From Marinobacter confluentis (GTDB taxonomy: Bacteria > Pseudomonadota > Gammaproteobacteria > Pseudomonadales > Oleiphilaceae): DNA of 64,000 nt. The stretch lies in the NCBI RefSeq assembly GCF_004785685.1, contig NZ_SRPF01000002.1, positions 620,001 to 684,000 of the forward strand, in the 5' to 3' direction. The stretch's first letter is position 1. Every line of letters begins with the position of its first letter. The notes under the pieces are model-generated. The model was not told the DNA's origin, ran no database searches, and saw nothing but the letters and a program-made list of their open reading frames with translations. This document shows positions 17,924 to 26,847 of this stretch, piece after piece. Made by a program: the position numbers and the translations under genes.

Positions 17924-18963
17924 TGCGTTGCCTGAATAATAGCCGGCCCCCTCGGGGCCGGCGATACGTCAACTTGCTTGCCGTTCCGGCAATCCTCGTG
18001 TGGGCAGCGGTTGCGCACGGCCATGGCGAAGGCTCTGGCGAGGACAAAGGCACCGTGCATGCAGTTTTGGACCCGTTACCTCCGGAGCTGTCGGAACTGC
18101 GCGTACAACTGCGCAGGACCCTCGCACCGCAACTGCTGGTTGCCAACCCAACGGGCAAGTCTCTGGTGGTCGAAGATGAGACCGGTCGGCCGTTTTTGCG
18201 CATTGGCCCTGACCATGCCGAAGGCGATCTGGGAGCAGCGGCATTCCACCGTACCAACGCCTTAATGGCGCCCGGTGCAATCCCCGCCGAAGCTTCCGAA
18301 GACCCGCGCTGGGCTGTGGTCGAAGCCACTCCAAACTGGGGCTGGTTTGATCTGCGACTGCGCACTGACAGCGTCGATGTCCCTGATCAGGTTGTCGACA
18401 GTGGTAAAACCGCGTCCATCGGGACATGGTCACTCCCTGTTCAGTTTGGAGATACGGTCAGTATGATCTCTGGGCATTTCGAATACCGCCCGGATGCCAA
18501 CGGCATGATCCAGGCAAACGTGGCGGATCTCGGAGCCTTGCAGGGTAAAGCAATGGTGCGGGCCATGCCTGGGAGTTCCCGTCCGGGACTGTTTCTGTCC
18601 TACTACGGCGATTCCCCGCTAACACTGATGGGCGAGCAGGATGAACCCTTCCTGCGATTCTCTCAGCAGGGCGTGGAAGCAAATCGCAACAGCCCCACCT
18701 GGGCCACCGTTGCGCCGGCAGGTGCACCGTCATACGTTGGAAACGACAACGGGTCGGAAGTGCTATGGGCGCGGATTTCCGGTGGAAGCAGTTATGGCTG
18801 GATCGAACCGCGGACAAGCTATTCTGGCCGAGTGGAGAACCCTTCACAGCCGGGTTTGGTCAAGCGCTGGCAGATACCGATCCAGATCGGTGACAGCCGC
18901 AGTCAGATTCAGGGAAAGAGCGAATGGTTCCCGATTGAGCCAGAGGCTGACAAGGGGCATTGA
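17923..18963 (+). CDS. Secreted protein of unknown function, partner of the copper oxidase
   Basis: 346 aa. A twin-basic n-region and LLAVPAILVWAAVAHG form a signal peptide. The mature part holds two similar halves with PFLRIGP (about residue 86) and PFLRFSQQG (about 240), each followed by SEDPRWAVV- or NSPTWATVA-like segments, so it is an internal duplication. The ATG overlaps the oxidase stop (TAATG), implying translational coupling. It may be a maturation factor or anchor for the copper oxidase; this is inference from position only. Confidence 0.65.
   Translation: MRCLNNSRPPRGRRYVNLLAVPAILVWAAVAHGHGEGSGEDKGTVHAVLDPLPPELSELRVQLRRTLAPQLLVANPTGKSLVVEDETGRPFLRIGPDHAEGDLGAAAFHRTNALMAPGAIPAEASEDPRWAVVEATPNWGWFDLRLRTDSVDVPDQVVDSGKTASIGTWSLPVQFGDTVSMISGHFEYRPDANGMIQANVADLGALQGKAMVRAMPGSSRPGLFLSYYGDSPLTLMGEQDEPFLRFSQQGVEANRNSPTWATVAPAGAPSYVGNDNGSEVLWARISGGSSYGWIEPRTSYSGRVENPSQPGLVKRWQIPIQIGDSRSQIQGKSEWFPIEPEADKGH
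17942..17962 (+). repeat. 9-bp perfect hairpin inside the start of the partner gene
   Basis: GCCGGCCCC, loop CTC, GGGGCCGGC begins 19 bp after the start codon of the partner gene. There is no T tract, so it is more likely to modulate coupled translation or mRNA processing between the two genes than to terminate transcription. Confidence 0.5.
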
Positions 18964-19188
18964 GAGCTATGTTGATAAATGCCGGGCCCGGGTGCCTTGA
19001 AAAAAGTCTACGCTTGGAAGGATCGGTCAGGGGCTGATACTAGCATCCATGCCGGCAACCACCGCCGGCGTTATGGTCGCTGTAATGGCAGTACTTGCGG
19101 CCCTGTCCGGAATGATTGTCGATCCTGTGCAGACGGCGATGGGTTTGCATCGTCGCCGACTGCACAAACTATCTGGCGTTGTCCTGGA

Positions 19189-19449
19189 TTACGCCTCACC
19201 CGCCAGCTCACTCGCGGCTTCCAGTTCATCCATCGCTTGCTTGAGAACCTTTTCCGACTCGCTGTGCTTACCCTGGCTGTGCAGCGATTCGCCTTTATCC
19301 CGAAGTGCTTTAATACTGGCCGTGGCCTCACTGTCCAGCTTAACTGTGCTGAGCTTTTCATCAATCTCAGCGACCAAAGAAGGGCACTGGCCAGCCAGTG
19401 CCGTACTTGATAAAAATACCATCATTAACAAAGCCATTAGATAACGCAT
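19189..19449 (-). CDS. Small periplasmic protein with helical repeat
   Basis: 86 aa. Signal peptide MRYLMALLMMVFLSSTALAG, then a mature region of about 65 residues that is charged and probably helical (ALRDKGESLHSQGKHSESEKV), with one cysteine just after the cleavage site. TPR-like in character. Unknown function; the gene stands alone. Confidence 0.65.
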   Translation of the reverse strand: MRYLMALLMMVFLSSTALAGQCPSLVAEIDEKLSTVKLDSEATASIKALRDKGESLHSQGKHSESEKVLKQAMDELEAASELAGEA

Positions 19450-19594
19450 GATCTTTCCTTGTTGTTGGGACTCACTCAGAAAGCATAGCTGATCGAAAGC
19501 CCATGCAACGTTAATTCGCAGAATTAATTACAGCAGGGCGACGGCGCCACAATTTGAAAAAAGGAGAAGCGCCCATGATAATGTTTGGCACTTC

Positions 19595-19972
19595 TCAGCC
19601 CGTGTCGGGCAGGCTTCCACCCAGCATGTTTTCGATGACCGCGGCGTTATAGAAGGTTTCGACGGACTGGATTTTTTCGTCTCGAACGCGAAACCAGACG
19701 GCAAGACGAACATCCCCAATCGCGTCAAAATAGGTTCGATAATCGAGGATCGCGAACACAGACTCGCCATCGGCGCTGAGTTGGCGCAAGACCAGGTCTT
19801 TCTGGATGGCAAACATCCCAAACTGATAGCCCAGCATGTCTTCACGGCTAAGAAATCGCATGTTCGGGCCCACATATTCAAAGCCCTCCACTGCCAGCAG
19901 CTCCTTGGCTTCATCCAAGCGCTGGGCGCGGATGTGCTCTATGAAATGAGCCACAATGTCCCTCGGCTGCAT
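19595..19972 (-). CDS. NTF2-like/SnoaL-like small protein
   Basis: 125 aa from the Met at 19972 (MQPRDIVAHFIEHI), chosen because the longer frame adds a non-conserved tail. The pattern of a long N-terminal helix (AHFIEHIRAQRLDEAKEL), then strands FAILDYRTYF and LAVWFRVRDEKIQSVETFY, fits the NTF2-like fold. Such proteins are small cone-shaped enzymes or ligand binders; the activity here is unknown. Confidence 0.6.
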   Translation of the reverse strand: MQPRDIVAHFIEHIRAQRLDEAKELLAVEGFEYVGPNMRFLSREDMLGYQFGMFAIQKDLVLRQLSADGESVFAILDYRTYFDAIGDVRLAVWFRVRDEKIQSVETFYNAAVIENMLGGSLPDTG

Positions 19973-20065
19973 GAACGTCCTCCAGACTTTGAATTCGGCA
20001 ACGTCGATTGCCCTGCATGCCTCCAACAGTATCCTAGTAAGCCCTATCGAGACAGGGCTTGGCCG

Positions 20066-20521
20066 TTACTTCAGGCTATCAAGAATTTCCTGCACATGCT
20101 CTGCCGGCTTTACCTTGCCGAAATGGCGGACAATCACGCCTTTTTCATCAATCAGGAATGACTCACGGTTCACCGACATCACCTGTTTGCCGTACATGTT
20201 TTTCTGCTTCAGCACTTCGTACTGGTTCACCACCACTTCGTCCGGGTCCGCCAGAATCGGGAAATTCAGCGACTCTTTTCGGGCGAATTTTTCGTGTGAC
20301 TTAACCGTGTCACGACTCACCCCCAGCACCTGCACTCCCTGGCTTGCAAGCTCGTCCAACCGGTCCCGGAACTGCTGGGCCTCGATGGTACAGCCGGGCG
20401 TGTTGTCACGTGGGTAAAAGTAGAGCAAGACTTTCTGTCCTTGATAGGCAGACAGAGTGTGCTCTTTGCTTTCCTGGTCCTGCAGAGTGAAATCAGGTGC
20501 GGTTTTTCCTTCCCAGCTCAT
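20066..20521 (-). CDS. bcp: Thioredoxin-dependent peroxiredoxin, Bcp/PrxQ type
   Basis: 151 aa starting MSWEGKTAPDFTL, the usual Bcp start; the longer open frame upstream is unrelated. The peroxidatic cysteine is in PRDNTPGCTIEAQQF (about residue 46). The nearby resolving cysteine found in E. coli Bcp (GCTxEAC) is Gln here, so this is a 1-Cys or atypical form that would need another thiol partner. It reduces hydroperoxides in the cytoplasm. Confidence 0.9.
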   Translation of the reverse strand: MSWEGKTAPDFTLQDQESKEHTLSAYQGQKVLLYFYPRDNTPGCTIEAQQFRDRLDELASQGVQVLGVSRDTVKSHEKFARKESLNFPILADPDEVVVNQYEVLKQKNMYGKQVMSVNRESFLIDEKGVIVRHFGKVKPAEHVQEILDSLK

Positions 20522-20772
20522 TGGCGTTTTCTCCCAGTAAAATATCCATGTCGCATTAGATACGCTTTTTTGCTTTATTCCTATCAAGACTCCACCGAAC
20601 GACGGGCTGGATGCGTTGTGTGGAATTATTGACCTGACTCTTCTGTGAACGCATACCTCATCTGGGCGATGCGTAGGCGCTATTTGACTGACTAATATTA
20701 AAATTGTGCCCGACGGGAGCATTTCGGTCGAGCGCAGCTTTTCCTTGGATAAAACATTGATTGGAGCTCGCG

Positions 20773-21201
20773 ATGAGAATTAGAAAAACAGTTCCCCGAA
20801 TTTCCAGAAGGCCAACTCCGATATTCTCTTTTATAGCCGCCTTAAGCCTTATGGCGCCATTGACAGTGGCAAAAGCCGCCGATGAGGATGGGTGTTACTT
20901 TCCACCAAATGATTGCCTATCAGTTTCTTCCGACTGGACGAGTTCCGGTAATCTCAAGCTGACGATGAGGAACAACTGCCAGGCAGGCATTTACGTTAGA
21001 TGGTGTGTGCTCGAGTCGGACGGCAGCGACGGCTGTGGGGCCTCCCACATTGGCCGGGGACGGTCCTACTCCTCGGTCATGTACAACCCGGATGACAGTG
21101 GTCGCCACGCCTGGCGATTCGTAGGCTCGGAACAGGCGTCGAAAGACTGGGTCTGTTCGGGCAAGATCTCTAACTGGAATGAAGACATGTCATACTATTA
21201 A
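20773..21201 (+). CDS. Secreted cysteine-rich protein
   Basis: 142 aa from the ATG at 20773 (TGGAG ribosome site upstream). Signal peptide ends at AKAA. The mature part has eight cysteines (GCYF, NDCLS, NNCQ, RWCVL, DGCG, WVCSG and others), suggesting disulfides in the periplasm or outside the cell. It is rich in Trp, Ser and Gly. No family is recognised. Confidence 0.6.
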   Translation: MRIRKTVPRISRRPTPIFSFIAALSLMAPLTVAKAADEDGCYFPPNDCLSVSSDWTSSGNLKLTMRNNCQAGIYVRWCVLESDGSDGCGASHIGRGRSYSSVMYNPDDSGRHAWRFVGSEQASKDWVCSGKISNWNEDMSYY

Positions 21202-21221
21202 GTCGAAGCTGCGGGAATAAG

Positions 21222-21277
21222 GTGCTCGAAACTGCCGGTGAGCCTGCTTTCCGGCAGCGCACCTGGTCGTCACAGCG
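21222..21277 (-). pseudogene. Composite remnant of the neighbouring RIO-kinase gene
   Basis: 21222-21254 resembles 22235-22267 and 21255-21277 resembles 22859-22882, two parts of the RIO-type kinase gene about 600 bp apart. They have been joined at CTTTCCGG/CAGCG, in the same orientation. The remnant runs into the stop region of the periplasmic binding-protein gene. It is the same duplicate-then-delete pattern seen for the MFS and immunity-gene fragments. Confidence 0.65.
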
Positions 21278-22070
21278 TGTAGTTGTCAAAAATCTTACGG
21301 ATTTCCCCCGACTTGATCATCTGATAGATCTGGGAATCAAAGGCCTGCATGAAATCGAGCAAGAAAGGCCATTCACCGCTTTCCCTGGCCGTTTTTGAAA
21401 ATCCGATATAGACCGGGTCCGTACCGACTACCGCGCCCACTTCATACGTTACATCCGTACGCCTGTCGTACGTTTCCGATGCATATATCTGCTTTGTCAG
21501 AAACTTAAAGGCGTTCTCTTCCATCATGATGCAGTCAACTCGCCCTTTGAGCAGCATCATGACGTTCTGTGCGGCGCCGTTGGCCGTTTCGTACTGGATT
21601 TTTCCTTCATCAACCAGCTGTCTGAACGCCTGACCACCCCAGCCGTCAAATCCGGCGACGTTGCTGATGCGCAGGCCGACATAGTCATTCGGCCAGTCAG
21701 GCCGGGGCTGTTTGAGCACTTCCTGATCGCAGATGGCAAGAATGGTTTCGGTATAAAATGACAACGAGTAAGGATAGAGATAAGGCCAGTCGTGGCCATG
21801 AAAGAAAACGGGAGCCAGCCCAATGCCTTCGCCCTGCTCCATGATGCGCTGACCACGTTTCCAGGGGATGGGTGTAAGCGTGACATCGTAGCCTTCCATC
21901 CTGGAAAAAGCGGTGCGAAGGATGTCGATGTAGACCCCTTTGGCTTCTCCCTTTTCATCACCGTAGGAGAAAGGCTCATAGGCGCTGTCTACATAGATCT
22001 CGATGTCCTGCCTGGTTGCATGTGCGACAGACATACAAATCATCAGGACCACCCCAGAAATGTATTTCAT
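21270..22070 (-). CDS. Periplasmic solute-binding protein, family 3 type
   Basis: 266 aa from the Met at 22070 (MKYISGVVLMICMSVAHA signal peptide). The mature protein reads DIEIYVDSAYEPFSYGDEKGEAKG (split here as DIEIYVDSAYEPF and SYGDEKGEAKG) and VYIDILRTAF, the class II binding-protein pattern used for amino acids and similar small ligands. No permease is adjacent, so it may be an orphan sensor-type binding protein. Its last codons abut the kinase-gene remnant, so the C-terminus may not be original. Confidence 0.75.
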   Translation of the reverse strand: MKYISGVVLMICMSVAHATRQDIEIYVDSAYEPFSYGDEKGEAKGVYIDILRTAFSRMEGYDVTLTPIPWKRGQRIMEQGEGIGLAPVFFHGHDWPYLYPYSLSFYTETILAICDQEVLKQPRPDWPNDYVGLRISNVAGFDGWGGQAFRQLVDEGKIQYETANGAAQNVMMLLKGRVDCIMMEENAFKFLTKQIYASETYDRRTDVTYEVGAVVGTDPVYIGFSKTARESGEWPFLLDFMQAFDSQIYQMIKSGEIRKIFDNYTL

Positions 22071-22129
22071 ATCTCCTACCCCAGACAAGCCAGTCTCATT
22101 AGTGAAGATAGTCCAATTGATTCAATGAT

Positions 22130-22984
22130 TTACTCGTCGTCATCATCACGCAGGCGCTCCTGCCGCTCAGACTCTTCTTCCTTAGCGGCATCGATTACCG
22201 CCATCAGCTCGTCCACGTTCGCGCTTTGGGTGGCGTGCTCGAAACAACCGGTGAGCCTGCTTTCCGGGTGCAGGTCGCCGCTTTCGTACAGGGCCCAGAT
22301 TTCCTTGCCGTAGTCGGTCAGCAGAAGCTCCGGGGCAAACTTGCCGAAATACCGGCGCATATTATCCACATCCCGCTCCAGCATTCGCTCGGCGCTGTTG
22401 TTGCCGGCGGCGTTGACCGCCTGGGGCAGGTCGATAATCACCGGGCCCTGGCCGTCCACCAGCACATTGAACTCCGACAAGTCGCCATGAATCAGCCCGG
22501 CGCAGAGCATCCGCACCACTTCAGCAATGACCCGGGCATAATAATCCCGGGCCTGATCCGGTGTCAGGGTAACCTCATCCAGCCGCGGCGCGGCATTGCC
22601 CTGATCATCGCCAACCAGTTCCATCAGCAGAACCCCGTCCACAAAGCCGAAGGGTTCCGGCACCCGCACACCCGCCTCAGCCAGGCGATAAAGGGCATCC
22701 ACTTCGGCATTCAGCCAGGCGCTTTCCTGCTCTTTCTGACCGTAACGGGTTTTTTTGCCCATGGCCCGGGCGCGGCGGCTATTGCGGACCTTCCGCCCCT
22801 CCTGATATTCCACGGCCTGCTTGAAGCTGCGCTTCCTCGCCTCCTTGAACACCTTGGCGCAGCGTACCTGGTCGCCACAGCGAACCACATAGACCTGGGC
22901 TTCCTTCCCGCTCATCAACTGGTAAAGCACTTCATCCACCATGCCATCATCAACAAGCGGCTGTAATCGCTCAGGTACTCGCAT
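22130..22984 (-). CDS. RIO-type serine protein kinase, PA4780-like
   Basis: 284 aa from the Met at 22984 (MRVPERLQPLVDDG), the usual start of this family; the longer frame is not conserved. Kinase motifs: nucleotide loop SGKEAQVYVV, catalytic HGDLSEFNVLV, and metal-binding IIDLPQAV. The C-terminal tail is very acidic (EEESERQERLRDDDDE). The cellular target in bacteria is not settled. Confidence 0.88.
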   Translation of the reverse strand: MRVPERLQPLVDDGMVDEVLYQLMSGKEAQVYVVRCGDQVRCAKVFKEARKRSFKQAVEYQEGRKVRNSRRARAMGKKTRYGQKEQESAWLNAEVDALYRLAEAGVRVPEPFGFVDGVLLMELVGDDQGNAAPRLDEVTLTPDQARDYYARVIAEVVRMLCAGLIHGDLSEFNVLVDGQGPVIIDLPQAVNAAGNNSAERMLERDVDNMRRYFGKFAPELLLTDYGKEIWALYESGDLHPESRLTGCFEHATQSANVDELMAVIDAAKEEESERQERLRDDDDE

Positions 22985-23118
22985 AAAATCCGACAGTCCT
23001 ATTTGCCCTAATCGGTTCATCTTACAGAGAAGCGTCTTCGGGCTCCAAATAGCTTCGGCTCGCCCGCCCCTTCTGTTAGGGTAGCCAGCCTTTAAAGATC
23101 GCCGACCGGGACCCCTGC

Positions 23119-24330
23119 ATGCCCTCACCCAAGCAACACCGCTGGTTTCCGCTGCTTATTTTCCTGGGCGCAGCCTTCACCTTCAGTGTCACGATGATCG
23201 GCACCACCATGCCGACGCCGCTTTACCCGATCTACCAGGACCGTTTCGGGTTTTCCGACCTGATGATCACCATCATTTTTGCCGCCTATGCCTTTGGTGT
23301 GATCGCCGCACTGATAACGACCGGGCGCTGGTCTGATCAGATAGGTCGCCGGCCTTTACTGTTTGCGGGCCTGGCTTGCGCCATCATCAGTGACCTGGTG
23401 TTCTGGCAGGCCGATGGCCTGGGGATGATCCTGACCGGCCGGGTGCTCTCGGGGCTGTCCGCAGGGATCTTTACCGGCACGGCCACGGTGGCCGTCATTG
23501 AGCTTGCCCCACCCCACTGGCGGGAGAAAGCCACTTTCTTTGCCACCGCGGCAAACATGGGCGGGCTGGGCCTGGGGCCAATGTTAGCGGGCGCGCTTTC
23601 CCAGTACCTGCCCTGGCCACTGCATCTGACCTTTCTGGTGCACATTGCCATGGCCGTGCTGGCCGTGTGCTGCATCTGGGCCGCGCCTGAGACCGTCTCG
23701 AAACCTGCTCGCCCCAAACTGTCCATCCAGCGCCTGAACGTGCCAGCGGAAGTCCGCGGTGTATTCATTCCCGCCGCCATTGCCGGTTTCGCGGGCTTCG
23801 CCATGTGCGGCTTCTTCACCTCCATCGCCCCGGCGATGATGGGCAAGGTCCTGGGCTACGACAATCGGTTGTTGATCGGCGTTGTGGCCGGCAGCATCTT
23901 CATCGCCTCAACCCTGGGGCAGTTCCTGCAGGGCACACTGCCGCTCAGGCTGCGCCTGCCGCTGGGTTGCGTTTCCCTGATATTCGGTGTGATCCCGATA
24001 GCGCTAGGCATATACACCCAGTCCCTCGCGCTGTTCATCGGCGGTGCCGTGATTGCCGGTATGGGCCAGGGCATCTCATTCCGCGCCGGCATGGGCGCCA
24101 TCGCCGCAGCCAGCCCGGTGAGGGAGAAGGCCGCGGTGACGTCCACGTTCTTTGTTGTGGCCTATATCGCTATCTCGGTGCCGGTGATCGGCCTGGGATT
24201 GATGGCAAGCATGACCAGCCTGAAGACGACCGGGATCACGTTCGCCGCTGTGATGGGATCACTGGCGGCGCTGGCTTTAGTGCTGTTGATTCGGCGGGAG
24301 CGGGTAGGGGTAAAATCGATCAGAAGCTAG
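23119..24330 (+). CDS. MFS transporter, arabinose-efflux-like
   Basis: 403 aa with 12 hydrophobic segments. The A-motif region reads GRWSDQIGRRPLLFAG (about residue 75-90) and MFS motif C-like GGLGLGPMLAGALS follows TM5. It probably exports a small compound by proton antiport. This is the intact parent of fragments at 34625, 38939 and 41245; those fragments share base changes with one another that are not in this copy. Confidence 0.85.
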   Translation: MPSPKQHRWFPLLIFLGAAFTFSVTMIGTTMPTPLYPIYQDRFGFSDLMITIIFAAYAFGVIAALITTGRWSDQIGRRPLLFAGLACAIISDLVFWQADGLGMILTGRVLSGLSAGIFTGTATVAVIELAPPHWREKATFFATAANMGGLGLGPMLAGALSQYLPWPLHLTFLVHIAMAVLAVCCIWAAPETVSKPARPKLSIQRLNVPAEVRGVFIPAAIAGFAGFAMCGFFTSIAPAMMGKVLGYDNRLLIGVVAGSIFIASTLGQFLQGTLPLRLRLPLGCVSLIFGVIPIALGIYTQSLALFIGGAVIAGMGQGISFRAGMGAIAAASPVREKAAVTSTFFVVAYIAISVPVIGLGLMASMTSLKTTGITFAAVMGSLAALALVLLIRRERVGVKSIRS

Positions 24331-24949
24331 CTGCTCTCCAGCTCAGCCCGGACGTCTCGAAACACCTCTGGATCCCGAGATTCCAGTAACTCTGCAAACT
24401 CATAAGCGTTAAAGCCATCGTATTGCTTTTCGGGACGACGAATTGGCAAGTCCGGATTCGCGCCCAACTCCAGCAATGCACTCAGGTAGTCGACATTGGC
24501 GTACAGCACAGCCTCGTGTACCGGCGCAAATCCGCGGTGATAACCGTTCACACTTTCCCCCTCGCGGCAAAGTGCCGAAGCAGCGAATAACCCCGGCGCT
24601 CCATGATCGAGTTGGCACCATGTGTATCCAAAGACGCGCCCACGAAATTAACCAAAGGTTGCGAACAATCGCCCATCGCGCTCATTGCTCTACCACAGCG
24701 CTCGTAGGGCCAATCAAAGTGCGTTAGAAGCCAGTAAGCCACTGATGGCCTGATCACTGAACTGTTACGATCGAATGGGCTCCATGGCATTTCCTGCGGG
24801 TCGAGAAGCGCAATAACGGTAAGCCCCCAGGCGTCCGAGCCGAAAGCCCAGGTGCGATAGACCATTGGAGAGAACGCCATAAAAATGACCAAAACCACTC
24901 CGCCAATAGCGAGTGACTTTTTGTGGTTCAGGCGGTTTTTTGCAATCAC
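24327..24949 (-). pseudogene. Membrane-anchored ankyrin-repeat protein, frame split
   Basis: Two minus-strand frames together form one protein. The upstream one (24548-24949) has an N-terminal hydrophobic anchor and NFVGASLDTHGANSIMERRG. The second (24327-24551) continues directly with the ankyrin-like FAPVHEAVLYANVDYLSALL and ELGANPDL. The frames meet at GTGTGA, where loss of one TG would fuse them. Either a 2-bp slip has broken the gene or the GTG overlap allows coupled translation of a second product. Ankyrin proteins often neighbour secreted effectors. Confidence 0.55.
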
Positions 24950-25026
24950 CTCGCTCTTCCTTGAACTTGGTTAATGGGGTTTTCACACCCTGGCCAGTAA
25001 AAATTTAGAGGGCCGACAGTGCGGGC

Positions 25027-25422
25027 CTAGTCGAAGGCGCCAAGATACCAGCCAGAGAAGAAAAACAGAAACATAGAAACCACAAAGCTTGTGTAAGGCA
25101 CAGTCACCCAGAGTTTCAATGAGAGCGGCAGCGGTTCAAACTCATCCCCCATTCTCGATTCAATACGAGGCCCTATTCGGGGAATGTGCCGGAAGACCAC
25201 GAATGCGAACACGTGCATCACCCTCATCCAGCGCCCGATCGGACCGTTTCCCCAGATACTGCGAATCTCATCGAGTTGCTTGCCTGGAGTCGCTATCCGT
25301 CGTTCTACTTCCATCGTTTTTCGGAAAAACAGCGTGACCATCAGCACGAGCAGAATGATCGCGATTCCTAGAGCAGCCGCACCCACAACTGCGGCTGTTG
25401 CAGTCAATTGCTCCTCACTCAT
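25027..25422 (-). CDS. Small membrane protein, candidate immunity protein
   Basis: 131 aa with two hydrophobic segments (VGAAALGIAIILLVLMVTLF, residues 13-32, and TSFVVSMFLFFFSGWYLGAF near the C-terminus) and a basic loop between them. It overlaps the upstream effector-like gene by 8 bp. Position after a PAAR-linked gene and membrane topology suggest it protects against a membrane-acting type VI effector; no family is recognised. Confidence 0.6.
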   Translation of the reverse strand: MSEEQLTATAAVVGAAALGIAIILLVLMVTLFFRKTMEVERRIATPGKQLDEIRSIWGNGPIGRWMRVMHVFAFVVFRHIPRIGPRIESRMGDEFEPLPLSLKLWVTVPYTSFVVSMFLFFFSGWYLGAFD

Positions 25423-26461
25423 GAACTACCTCTCGGAGCTTCTCGCCGACAGCCTCACCCGTATTTCTACCGACCTGACTGCCGGCCGCAGCACCGAGGC
25501 CACCAACAATCACCGCACAAGCCACAGCGCCAATGCCTGCTGAAGTGACTCCGAATGCCAAACAACCATATGAAGCACCCGCCCCTAGAGTGCCACCTGC
25601 CATGGAGCCAACTAACTTGCCACCTTCCCGATACGAAACCACCTCATAAGCCTTATCGTCCCCTGCCGTGCAGGCTTCGTGAATTTTCATCACAGCCAGA
25701 GTCGCATCCAGAGTAATGCCGATATAGCCAGCGCTTCGAGCATATCGAGCGCCCGTCGCCAAACGCTCGTAGTGGGTGGCATAGCCTGGAATCTTACCAA
25801 CCCCGGCAGCTTTCCAATGATGCACAATACTTTTCGAAGACAACCCCAGCGCTTTTTTCACCTTCGCATCATCGTCCAGTGACATGCCTTTGCGGGCCAC
25901 GCTGCCCAGCGAGAAGTCCAGTTTTCTGTAAAGTGCCTGCCGCTTCTCGAAAAAGTCCGGATTGTTTAGGTGTCCATGCTTTCGGAAGCTGTCCTGATAG
26001 AGCTTTTCAATGTCTCTTAATGTGTTTTCGATGCTCTTGATCTGCTTTGAGACCATGACTGCACCAGCGCCAAGCCCCTCAGTACCCGTTGAGGTCACGA
26101 CTTCCAAAAGATCGTAATACTTGATCAGAAACTGCGCCTCGTCCTCATCGAGCGCCCGCACTTTTGCATTCACCTGTGCGGCTACATCCATCAAGTCTGC
26201 TTCTTCCCGAGTACACTCCATGCCCTCCGGATCACCCAGCACAATCATTTCACCGGGTAAAACTTGACTGCCAAGGCCGGGATTCAGGCGATCGAAGCTG
26301 TTGGGCTTTGCAGATGCATCTCCATATAAACCAGCTAACAGAGTGGTCTTGCTCATTGGGCTCTGAACAACGTGGAACCCCGGCTCAACGGTAGTCTTCT
26401 GCTCATCTGTCTCCGATTCTGGACTGACATCACAGTTGAAGATCCGGCAGCGATGGCTCAT
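25415..26461 (-). CDS. Candidate type VI secretion effector with C-terminal glycine-rich membrane segments
   Basis: 348 aa. The middle is helical and charged; the last about 90 residues contain Gly/Ala-rich segments (GGTLGAGASYGCLAFGVTSA, then VACAVIVGGLGAAAG) like those at the C-terminus of the PAAR effector at 35079. Its ATG overlaps the stop of a truncated PAAR gene (ATGA), and a small membrane protein follows with an 8-bp overlap: the PAAR-effector-immunity order. A pore-forming or membrane-inserted toxin is inferred. Confidence 0.6.
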   Translation of the reverse strand: MSHRCRIFNCDVSPESETDEQKTTVEPGFHVVQSPMSKTTLLAGLYGDASAKPNSFDRLNPGLGSQVLPGEMIVLGDPEGMECTREEADLMDVAAQVNAKVRALDEDEAQFLIKYYDLLEVVTSTGTEGLGAGAVMVSKQIKSIENTLRDIEKLYQDSFRKHGHLNNPDFFEKRQALYRKLDFSLGSVARKGMSLDDDAKVKKALGLSSKSIVHHWKAAGVGKIPGYATHYERLATGARYARSAGYIGITLDATLAVMKIHEACTAGDDKAYEVVSYREGGKLVGSMAGGTLGAGASYGCLAFGVTSAGIGAVACAVIVGGLGAAAGSQVGRNTGEAVGEKLREVVHE

Positions 26462-26628
26462 GGGTGGGGTGGATGCTTGGGCTTGGAGTGTGGCGCCAAA
26501 GGGTCACCAACGCGGGCAACTGGCTTTCCATCAATCAACACATTCGGTGAACCGGCGATTACCGGAGTGGGCGGAAACCCGGCGTGATCCGTGCCGAGAT
26601 CGCCTAACAACACGATCTTCTTACTCAT
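26458..26628 (-). CDS. Short PAAR-domain protein, truncated
   Basis: 56 aa from MSKKIVLLGD. It is nearly the same as the first half of the PAAR domain of the protein at 35079 (shared PVARVGDPLAPHSKPKHPPH) but stops there, lacking the second half (SSTVLINGIPAAVTG region). PAAR proteins cap the VgrG spike of type VI systems and carry effectors. The truncation ends exactly in the ATGA overlap with the effector gene, so the half-domain may be damaged or may be completed by the next protein. Confidence 0.65.
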   Translation of the reverse strand: MSKKIVLLGDLGTDHAGFPPTPVIAGSPNVLIDGKPVARVGDPLAPHSKPKHPPHP

Positions 26629-26847
26629 TCCTTTGCTCCTTCGATCCTTGAGGGAGTTGGCCATCCAGTCAATAGCTTGCCTTGAACACACTGGAACTTA
26701 AAAGCATTTATTGGCGTATTATGCCAAAAGCATTCTTGAAGGACCCGCATCCATGGCAACGAGAAACATCTTACTCACCGCCATCAATCACAAGTCGTTG
26801 ATCATCTTGTGGCTTCTGGTCGCTACCAGAATGCCAGTGAAGTGCTG

